Assembly: GCF_000018325.1 (NCBI RefSeq)
Contig: NC_009922.1
Span: 2,356,001 to 2,420,000 of the forward strand
Source: Alkaliphilus oremlandii OhILAs
GTDB lineage: Bacteria; Bacillota; Clostridia; Peptostreptococcales; Natronincolaceae
DNA: 64,000 bases
Direction: 5' to 3'
Part shown: positions 34,697 to 41,359 of the stretch, in pieces
How the letters are laid out: each line of letters opens with the position of its first letter
Position numbering within the stretch: position 1 is the first letter of the stretch
Notes under the pieces: generated by a model
The model's input: the letters and a program-made list of their open reading frames with translations, nothing else
Databases searched by the model: none
Told to the model about the DNA's origin: nothing
Program-made: the position numbers and the translations under genes

Positions 34697-35353
34697 TCAC
34701 CCCAACAATCGAATAGATACTATAATATCTGCAAAGTGATGAAACTTTTTATATAATTTTTTAATTAATCTCTTACCACCTGTAACTTCACCTTCATCCT
34801 TATTTGAACCATCTCTTTTAGGCTCAAGCATCTCCTGACCTAAGATAAGGTGTGGATCAGAACCTACGGTTGAACATATTACTGATCTATGAAAATAATG
34901 AGTAATTTCATCTTTATGAACTCGTGTAAGGCAGTTATTACAACACTTTTTAGTACTTTCAAAGAGTTCTACACCATCTATAGCAGCTACTTTTAGTCCA
35001 TCTACAGTACCACTTCTAAACACCTTATTTTTTATAGAAGTCTTTACTATATGACTATGCATATTTTTTAAACCATGTAAATCAAAATCAGCCAAGAATC
35101 GTCTAACGGAATCAATACATGGCATTTTAGTTTTTTTAGGTACTACTTTTTTAAATTTACCTTTTTCAATCCAATGGTTTAATCTATTAAAACTTCTTAT
35201 TTGAAGCATAAATCCAAATAATACTACAAAGCTAATTGTTGAAACTTTTACTGGAGATTTCACTCTTTTATCTTTTAAGGTATTGATTTTTTCACCTATA
35301 TCATATACTTTATTAATATAGGTGAGAATTTGTTTTAAATAACTTTTTCCCAT
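34697..35353 (-). pseudogene. DDE transposase, C-terminally truncated
   Basis: The N-terminal 218 residues of a DDE transposase (A-A-I-D-G-V-E-L-F-E-S near residue 125, K-D-E-G-E-V near 188) stop right after F-A-D-I-I-V, just before the expected D-A-L-Y motif, so the catalytic core is incomplete. The frame ends at 34697 in unrelated sequence. A remnant. Confidence 0.7.
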
Positions 35354-35531
35354 CTTCAAGCATTCTTTTCTTTTGGTTTGTGGTAAAACTATTATAAAAA
35401 GGATGCTTTTATTTTGCAAATTTTTTTCTCTATAATTTCCAGCAAAAATCGGAATTTATAACTTTCTAACTCTTACCCCTAAATCCTAATAAATCAACGG
35501 TCTATCTCCCATAAAAACTTTCAAGTGCTAA

Positions 35532-36047
35532 ACTTCTGATATTCCAGTAGGCGATAAAGGAAATTATCCAATAAGCTTTAGAGTAGTTCGCTTTGTCATA
35601 TTAGAAAATAACTACAAAGTTATCATTACAAATCTTCTTGAAAGTGAATTTCCTGCAGAGAAGATTAAAGAAATATATCATATGCGTTAGGGAATTGAAA
35701 CATCGTTTAGAGAACTCAAATATGTCATAGGGTTAACAAATTTTCATTCCCCAAAAGTGGTCTACATCATCCAAGAAATATTTGCACGACTCACCATGTA
35801 CAATTTTTGTGAAATAATCACAACGCACGTGGTTATACAGCAGAAAGACAGGAAATACAACTATCAGATTAATTTCACTATAGATATATCCATTTGCCTA
35901 TACTATTTCAGATGTAGGAATGCAGTATCGCTACCTAATGTGGAAGCACTTATTCAAAAGAATATATTATCTGTTCGAAATGGCAGAAAAGACCGTCGCA
36001 GAGCCAGAGCCAAATCGGCAGTTAGCTTCATATATAGAGTAGCATAA
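35532..36047 (+). pseudogene. IS4-family transposase C-terminal fragment
   Basis: The plus-strand frame carries the IS4 Y-x2-R-x3-E-x6-K signature: Y-H-M-R, then a TAG stop in place of tryptophan, then G-I-E-T-S-F-R-E-L-K. It continues to a natural end at 36047 (S-F-I-Y-R-V-A). The N-terminal half is missing. The internal TAG and the truncation both make it inactive. Confidence 0.78.
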
Positions 36048-36123
36048 ATCATCATAAATAAAAATATTTTTTTGGCAGAGAGATGTTGCTGTCTTGTTTG
36101 CGTGTAAAAAATAAAATCTATAA

Positions 36124-36175
36124 TAGAATAATGATTAATTGAAATTATGCTAACTTTCAATTGATCATTATTCTA
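36124..36175. repeat. 21-base inverted repeat (hairpin)
   Basis: TAGAATAATGATTAATTGAAA at 36124-36144 and its near-perfect inverse at 36155-36175 form a hairpin. No T run follows directly, so it is more likely an IS-end or MITE relic than a simple terminator. It lies between the IS4 relic and the secreted protein gene. Confidence 0.5.
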
Positions 36176-36240
36176 TTTGCTACAAGATAATTATCTTAAT
36201 GACATTGGGGATAATCCAGCTGCTTTTTACCCAATGGTTT

Positions 36241-37275
36241 TTATAGACCGGGGATTGAGTATAGCTCCCGATAAGTATTTGTGTTGACGGTTGCTTTTTT
36301 CTGCGAGCCGATATAGTAGGAAAATCCACCTACATAGTACGTCTGCTTAAATACGCCTTGAGCCAACATTTTTGCAGCATTGTTTGAGTTTGCATAATTT
36401 AAGGACTTTAGAACATTATTTTTTGTTGATGTTGCTTTAGTTGGTATGCCGGCTTTAGTGGATGTTGCAGTAAAGACCTCTGCAAGACCGAGTTGTTCAG
36501 TTGTCTGGGTATGATTGTACCAGTCAATTCCTTTTTCAGCAACGTAGGAGTAAACAAAAGTTTGCTGGGCAGTATAATTTACTGCTAATTCTTGAGTAGT
36601 CCCTCTGTCGAAAAAGCTTGGGTACTTGGAAAGGAGCACGAAATCAGCGATTGCAAATTTAAGGTATTTTGAACCCAAGTAAAATTTTGCGACGGCTTCT
36701 AAGGTTTGTAGAAACTCATTGTTTGCATATGCGTTGTCGGTTAATAGAACAAGGTTACTATTGCTATAAGCGAGGGGGTTTGCAAAACCATCCCACTTTT
36801 TAGATGCAGCATAAATGTGAAATACATCATAGGTTTTGCCATTGTAAGAACCCGTTGTAGTTACACCATAAACATTAATATAGTTATTTCCAGATGGAAC
36901 AACAGGTTTTGAACTCAAAGTTGCAATTTGGTTATTTGAGAGCTGTACGACGTTTGTCATCCGATCAATTTCAATTTCCAAATCGGAAATTTTTCTATCA
37001 ACTTCACTGGTAAACTCGCCATTTTCATTTAATATCTGTTGTTCACGATATAGTGCCTGAAGTTCTGGGAGAATTTCTTCAAATCGTGCTTTTTCTTCTT
37101 CTGCTGCTGTCATGTTGCTTATGGAACGATTGGACTTTCTAGGAAACAGGTTTTCTATTGTGCTTCTATCAACCCTGCCGGTGGTGTACCCGGTTGCTGA
37201 TTCACTTGCAAAAGCAGTTGCAAACGTGGAAAATACCATAGTTAAAGCAAGAATACTTGATAATAACTTCTTCAT
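36241..37275 (-). CDS. Secreted protein, candidate agr-controlled effector
   Basis: A 344-residue protein starting at ATG 37275 (GGAGGG upstream). It has a clear Sec signal peptide (M-K-K-L-L-S-S-I-L-A-L-T; cleavage near A-F-A-S, residue 24), an N-terminal acidic coiled region with many Glu (about 55-115), and a C-terminal domain rich in Thr, Ser, Asn and Tyr, with no cysteine. It resembles large secreted bacteriocin-like proteins in layout, but I cannot place it in a family. Its probable promoter is the minus-strand half of the divergent module at 37.7 kb that also faces agrB, so control by the agr system is likely. Confidence 0.62.
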   Translation of the reverse strand: MKKLLSSILALTMVFSTFATAFASESATGYTTGRVDRSTIENLFPRKSNRSISNMTAAEEEKARFEEILPELQALYREQQILNENGEFTSEVDRKISDLEIEIDRMTNVVQLSNNQIATLSSKPVVPSGNNYINVYGVTTTGSYNGKTYDVFHIYAASKKWDGFANPLAYSNSNLVLLTDNAYANNEFLQTLEAVAKFYLGSKYLKFAIADFVLLSKYPSFFDRGTTQELAVNYTAQQTFVYSYVAEKGIDWYNHTQTTEQLGLAEVFTATSTKAGIPTKATSTKNNVLKSLNYANSNNAAKMLAQGVFKQTYYVGGFSYYIGSQKKATVNTNTYRELYSIPGL

Positions 37276-37510
37276 AGGTAAGCCCTCCTTCAATTATAAA
37301 CCTTTTTAACTAATCTATTGTGCTAGCTAAATCTAAAGCATATTTCAAACATTGTACTTAATTTTCCTAGATTTAAAATCAAGTGACCAAAGACAGTAAT
37401 TCTAATTTAAATTGTTCTATCATTCTACTTCATTAAAATCTTTCACACTCATACGCATACCCCTATTTCATTTTAATTGCTCAATTATGTCTCTACTTAA
37501 TTAATTAACT
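37276..37510. other. Leader region between the secreted protein gene and the MITE-like repeat
   Basis: AT-rich, no reading frame worth calling. The stretch CCCCTATTTCATTTTAATTG...AATTATGTCTCTACTTA at about 37459-37501 matches the leader of the cysteine-rich genes (48785-48826), which suggests that both loci were duplicated with their leaders. TATTGTGCTAGCTA at 37316 resembles the end of the MITE-like repeat. Confidence 0.45.
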
Positions 37511-37625
37511 TGTTGTGCTAGTTATTTTTACATATTGAAATTACTTGATTTAACCTACTCAGTTTTTACTATCGAGAAATTTATTATAGCATTTTCAATA
37601 TATTTACGATTTAACTAGCACAGCA
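37511..37625. repeat. MITE-like repeat with 14-base inverted ends
   Basis: TGTTGTGCTAGTTA at 37511-37524 is inverted as TAACTAGCACAGCA at 37612-37625 (one mismatch). The element is 115 bp and has no coding capacity. A second copy split by a RAYT-like element lies at 33042-33902. Here it sits inside the leader of the secreted protein gene and lengthens it compared with the equivalent region upstream of 48701. No target duplication was obvious. Confidence 0.6.
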
Positions 37626-37696
37626 GATTACTTTATAATTATTATAGACTTCACCTCCTAATTATTCATCTCTGTATCCCACTTAATTAAGTTGTT

Positions 37697-37830
37697 CTAA
37701 ATATACCATATTATTTTTCAAAATTGTTAATTCTGTCACGAAATGAGAGTGAAATGTCATGAAATGGGAAGTCAAACTTTTTTATGACGTTTCACTCCCA
37801 TTTCATGACACTTCTATTGTCAATATTTAT
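37697..37830. promoter_or_regulatory. Divergent LytTR/AgrA-type operator module, copy 1
   Basis: Plus-strand direct repeats ATGACGTTTCA (37784) and ATGACACTTCT (37805) are exactly 21 bases apart. Minus-strand repeats ATGACATTTCA (5' end at 37760) and GTGACAGAATT (37739) are also 21 apart. A 14-base inverted repeat (37756-37769 and 37796-37809) relates the two pairs. On minus, an extended -10 TGGTATATT lies at 37700-37708; on plus, the repeats precede agrB. Two-turn spaced direct repeats are typical for LytTR regulators. Binding by the response regulator encoded at 39880 is inferred. Confidence 0.7.
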
Positions 37831-37897
37831 ACTTTCATGTTATTATTTCTGTAGTTTCTCTGCACTATTTTAATAAATAACTTGGAGATGGATTCGA

Positions 37898-38464
37898 ATG
37901 CATAGTTTAATTGATCTATTTGCCTACAAGATTTATAAGGAAAAGCTTTTACCGAAAAGTGATATTCTCAAAATGAAATACGCCATGAATGTACTCTGGA
38001 ATGAAGTTGTCAAATTTTTTATTTTAATGGTGATCTTTAGATTTTTAAATCGATTTGATTTATTTATGTTTTGTACTGCACTGCTATTGCCCATCCGAAT
38101 ATTTTCAGGCGGTATTCATTTTAAAGGACAGATCTCTTGTTTTATTGGCAGCTTCGTATTTTATGCTTTAGCAATTCTGATTTTGCCAAAACTAATCCAT
38201 ATGAATTTATATTTTGCTATAATACTTATGGTTCTCAGCCTCATTATTATTTACATTTATTCTCCAATAGTCTCTAGCTTTCGACCGATTCTAAATGAAA
38301 AAAGAAAACGAAGTTTAAAATATACATCCGTTTTCTTTACCCTGCTGGGTGCTTTTGTTCTATTTCAGTTCACTTTACCACACAATACAAATTTTTTTGA
38401 AAGCGGCATATGGATTATAGTTGTACAAGCATTTCAACTAATATTAGGAAAGGAGTTAGGATAA
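37898..38464 (+). CDS. agrB: Accessory gene regulator protein B (AgrB), peptide-processing protease
   Basis: A 188-residue membrane protease with about four to six helices. The catalytic histidine and cysteine appear in F-S-G-G-I-H-F-K-G-Q-I-S-C near residues 68-80, spaced as in AgrB. It cleaves the AgrD propeptide at the C-terminal side of the signal and forms the thiolactone or lactone ring. GGAG precedes the ATG by about ten bases. Its stop overlaps the agrD start by one base, so translation is coupled. It faces the divergent operator module. Confidence 0.93.
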   Translation: MHSLIDLFAYKIYKEKLLPKSDILKMKYAMNVLWNEVVKFFILMVIFRFLNRFDLFMFCTALLLPIRIFSGGIHFKGQISCFIGSFVFYALAILILPKLIHMNLYFAIILMVLSLIIIYIYSPIVSSFRPILNEKRKRSLKYTSVFFTLLGAFVLFQFTLPHNTNFFESGIWIIVVQAFQLILGKELG

Positions 38465-38604
38465 TGAAAAAAAAGTTATCTTTTTCTAAAACAATTTTAT
38501 TTTCAATCGCCTCTATTTTTGTTGTGGCTTCTGACATAATTACTTATTCAGGATCATTTTTATTTTTAGGAGAACCTAAATGTCCTAAAAGCTTACTTAA
38601 ATAA
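38464..38604 (+). CDS. agrD: AgrD-type autoinducer propeptide
   Basis: A 46-residue peptide: an amphipathic N-terminal leader (M-K-K-K-L-S-F-S-K-T-I), a hydrophobic middle, and the tail G-E-P-K-C-P-K-S-L-L-K, which matches the charged C-terminus of AgrD proteins. The ring before that tail would be S-F-L-F-L, preceded by T-Y-S-G. No cysteine is available at the ring position, so a serine lactone is expected. The single cysteine lies in the discarded tail. The last bases overlap the agrC gene on the other strand by 12. Confidence 0.85.
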   Translation: MKKKLSFSKTILFSIASIFVVASDIITYSGSFLFLGEPKCPKSLLK

Positions 38605-39864
38605 AATTTGAAAAACCGTATACTCATTTTCAAAGGAAAGTTGAATATGTCCTTTATAGTGATCGACTATTCGTTTAACATTATAAAGTCCATAACCCCT
38701 CGACTTTCCTTGTTTTGTTGAAAACCCACTCTTAAAAATCTTATGGATATCTATATCTGAATTTCTAAGTGTTCCTCCCGTATTTTTTACTATAATAAAC
38801 TTCTCATTTTCTTCTGTTCCAATAGTCAAAGCTACTCTAGAAATTTCTGCGGCGTCTACATCTTCTGCTGCTTCTATTGCATTGTCCAACAAATTACCTA
38901 AAAGCTCTACAAGCTCGTATTTTTCTATGGGATACTCTGGTATTTCACCTTGAAAATTCAACTCAAATAGAATATTCTTCTCCTCTGCTAAAGCTTTTTT
39001 ACTATAAATAATTGCATTTAATATAGGGTCTTTAATATTCAATAACTTATCTGTCGGCTTTATACTTTCTATGACACTCTCTAAGTACTCTTGAATTCTA
39101 TTTTTTGCCTCTTTATCATCTTCAAGCTGTACCAATCCATATAGTGTATGTAGGTGATTTTTAAAATCGTGTTGTTTTTGCCGCACTTCATATATCATAC
39201 CCTTTAAAAAAGGTTCATACCGATCATGTACATTAATGATCTTTTTCTGTTCCTTAATCCGTATATTTTGGTATAAAAAGAATATATTTATCCCTTCCCA
39301 CAAGAAAAAAGCAATTAATACATATATAATATATTGTCTTACAATATTCTCATTCGTTCTCCAGACATATAGCAGTAACATTACAACCCCTGCAATATTA
39401 AATATTATAGACGTTATATAGCCTTTATATTTTAAAATATATTCATAAACGATATTAAAATTAATAAACTTGTTTATAAATATAGTGAATAAAAAAATAG
39501 ATGAATTAATAATAAAGGCATCTATAAAAGATACATCTTGCGATCCCATAAACCATGAAAAAATATATATACATAAAAGTTGGAGAGTCGCAGATATAAT
39601 TAGTATAATTACAAATTCCAACACTACTTCTTTTATAGGCAATCTAAATACCACAATCACCATGGTACATAGTAAAATATAATTGATCGCAAATCCAATA
39701 TCTATCTGATAAATAAAAAATATAAAGGTTGTAAATAGCAACGCTAATACTATAAAAAAACTCTTTTTATTTAATACTTCAACTTTTTTATTAAGTTTAT
39801 TCCATATCAAAAACATAGAAATTAGCTCTAGGGCGGATAATATTAATATCTCATACCACTGCAC
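38593..39864 (-). CDS. agrC: Sensor histidine kinase, GHKL type (AgrC-like)
   Basis: A 423-residue receptor kinase. The N-terminal 200 residues hold about six membrane helices, the usual autoinducer-binding part. The phosphoacceptor region R-Q-K-Q-H-D-F-K-N-H is near residue 230, the N box E-L-L-G-N-L-L-D-N-A-I-E-A-A-E near 322 and the G box S-R-G-Y-G-L-Y-N-V-K near 395. It follows the response regulator gene by 15 bases and converges with agrBD, ending inside agrD. This makes a kinase-regulator pair that probably senses the AgrD-derived peptide. Confidence 0.9.
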   Translation of the reverse strand: MQWYEILILSALELISMFLIWNKLNKKVEVLNKKSFFIVLALLFTTFIFFIYQIDIGFAINYILLCTMVIVVFRLPIKEVVLEFVIILIISATLQLLCIYIFSWFMGSQDVSFIDAFIINSSIFLFTIFINKFINFNIVYEYILKYKGYITSIIFNIAGVVMLLLYVWRTNENIVRQYIIYVLIAFFLWEGINIFFLYQNIRIKEQKKIINVHDRYEPFLKGMIYEVRQKQHDFKNHLHTLYGLVQLEDDKEAKNRIQEYLESVIESIKPTDKLLNIKDPILNAIIYSKKALAEEKNILFELNFQGEIPEYPIEKYELVELLGNLLDNAIEAAEDVDAAEISRVALTIGTEENEKFIIVKNTGGTLRNSDIDIHKIFKSGFSTKQGKSRGYGLYNVKRIVDHYKGHIQLSFENEYTVFQILFK

Positions 39865-39879
39865 ACCATCTCCCCCATT

Positions 39880-40617
39880 CTATTTACCACGCTCTACTAT
39901 TTTTTCTGAAAACTTTTCCTTATGACGATTACTAACATAGGCAATGGAAGCTGTACCCCGAAAATATACCGTCCAAGAGTTTTTCTCCTGTTTTTCTACT
40001 TTATGAATATTGCTCAGACTGACGATATAAGATTTATGGGTTTGCATAAAATCCTTCGGTGGCAAGGATTCTAATATTTTTGAAATGGTTGTATTTTTTA
40101 TAAAATGATCTCTTACTTTTGTATGCACGATGCAATGTCTCCCATGGGATTCAATAAATAATATTTCGTCCATATAAATTTTTAATGTTAAATCTCTCAT
40201 CGAAAATATTACAGATTCCCTGCTCTCTTCAATCTGCTTTCTTTGAGTTGAAATTCCTTTCCATAATCTTGTGATAATCTCAGTTAATTCTTCTTTCTTA
40301 TAGGGTTTTTCTAAAAAGTCGTAGCAATGAAGTCTCTTAAAGGCATCTAACTGAAACTGTATATGGGTTGTTATAAAGATCATATAGGTTAATTCATATT
40401 TCGAAATTTTTCTGATCCTTTCCGCAATTTGAAGACCGGACATATCCGGCAACTGAATATCTAATACAAATACGTCAATATCCACCTTGTCCAATATTTG
40501 AAAGCACTCTTTTCCTGTATATGCTTTGTAAACTTGAAATTTCCCTGAAATAGCTTCTATTGTTCTTACGATATTATTCATTTCGAACTTATTGTCTTCT
40601 ACAATTAAAATATTCAC
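39880..40617 (-). CDS. agrA: Response regulator with LytTR DNA-binding domain (AgrA-like)
   Basis: A 245-residue regulator. Receiver domain at residues 1-120 with the acidic pocket E-D near 7-8, phosphoacceptor D in V-F-V-L-D-I-Q-L-P-D-M-S-G near 54, and K in E-K-P-Y-K near 103. The LytTR domain follows at about 140-240 (F-I-E-S-H-G-R-H-C and T-H-K-S-Y-I-V-S). Its likely targets are the 21-bp-spaced direct repeats at 37.7 kb and 48.9 kb. Gene order regulator-kinase on a strand opposite to agrBD differs from staphylococcal agrBDCA. Confidence 0.92.
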   Translation of the reverse strand: MNILIVEDNKFEMNNIVRTIEAISGKFQVYKAYTGKECFQILDKVDIDVFVLDIQLPDMSGLQIAERIRKISKYELTYMIFITTHIQFQLDAFKRLHCYDFLEKPYKKEELTEIITRLWKGISTQRKQIEESRESVIFSMRDLTLKIYMDEILFIESHGRHCIVHTKVRDHFIKNTTISKILESLPPKDFMQTHKSYIVSLSNIHKVEKQEKNSWTVYFRGTASIAYVSNRHKEKFSEKIVERGK

Positions 40618-40846
40618 AATATCGCCCCCTGTTGTATATGATAGTTTGTATAATCTCTTTTTTATAATCTATAGTAATTATTCAACAAAAATATATATTC
40701 CCCTTCCCTTTACCATAAATTAGCATAAAATAGGAACTCAGTAGCAAAAAACACCATAAATAGTAACGGTCTTGCTTTCAAACCATATACTATCTATGAT
40801 GTTTTATACTGTTTCTATTTATCTTTTAATTATTTTGAAGTGTATT
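40618..40846. other. Region between the ferritin-like gene and the agr regulator
   Basis: About 230 AT-rich bases hold the upstream region of the regulator gene and the 3' side of the ferritin-like gene. Neither the 21-bp-spaced repeats nor a strong terminator were seen here. The regulator gene may therefore be read by its own weak promoter or from the fdh transcript. Confidence 0.4.
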
Positions 40847-41344
40847 TTACCCACCCCAAGGCAGGTTCATATATTCCTTCATCCTTCGATCGTATTCTTT
40901 CTTGAAGATAGACTCGTGGCCAGCCTCCCATTTGGATAAAGTTTCAAAAAGCTCTTTTATGATGCTATCCTCTGCATTCTGTGCAGCATTTTCGTAGAAC
41001 TCTTTGTAATCTCTTTCGATCAGGTATGCCATTCTCAAGATCGTGATATCTGGAATATCACTTTCTTTTAGCGCCTCTTCCACGTGTTCTTTCTCCGCTC
41101 TATTATCAAATATCTCTGGGTCAATTTCCTCCATTCGCTCTTCTAATTCAAAGGTTTCAGCGCCTACATATTTTTCTAGATGTCTTTTTAGAAAGTGATA
41201 ATGTTCCATTTCAACATCTGCTAGCTGTAAAAACAGCTTTCTAGATGTTTCATTCGCAACTTTTCCTGATTTTTCTTTGAAGAAATCATGGCCATCCAGC
41301 TCCATTTGCATAGCGTATCGAATTGCCTGCTCATATTTTTTCAT
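40847..41344 (-). CDS. Ferritin-like (rubrerythrin-type) diiron protein
   Basis: A 165-residue four-helix-bundle protein from ATG 41344, with AAAGGAG just before it. Diiron ligands can be placed as E-L-D-G-H-D-F-F-K-E near 17-26, E-M-E-H-Y-H-F near 47-53, E-R-D-Y-K-E-F-Y near 113-120 and E-A-G-H-E near 147. It lacks the rubredoxin-like C-terminal domain of rubrerythrin. As the last gene of the formate dehydrogenase operon, it may protect the oxygen-sensitive enzyme. Its exact role is inferred. Confidence 0.8.
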   Translation of the reverse strand: MKKYEQAIRYAMQMELDGHDFFKEKSGKVANETSRKLFLQLADVEMEHYHFLKRHLEKYVGAETFELEERMEEIDPEIFDNRAEKEHVEEALKESDIPDITILRMAYLIERDYKEFYENAAQNAEDSIIKELFETLSKWEAGHESIFKKEYDRRMKEYMNLPWGG

Positions 41345-41359
41345 AGAGAACACTCCTTT

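Noticed and set aside
35532..36047. IS4 fragment read as an intact gene with a recoded TAG
   Set aside because: The N-terminal half is also missing, so it is a pseudogene and not a recoded protein.
36241..37275. Assignment of the secreted protein to a named large-bacteriocin family such as geobacillin-26
   Set aside because: Signal peptide and size fit, but I could not show shared motifs, so no name was given.
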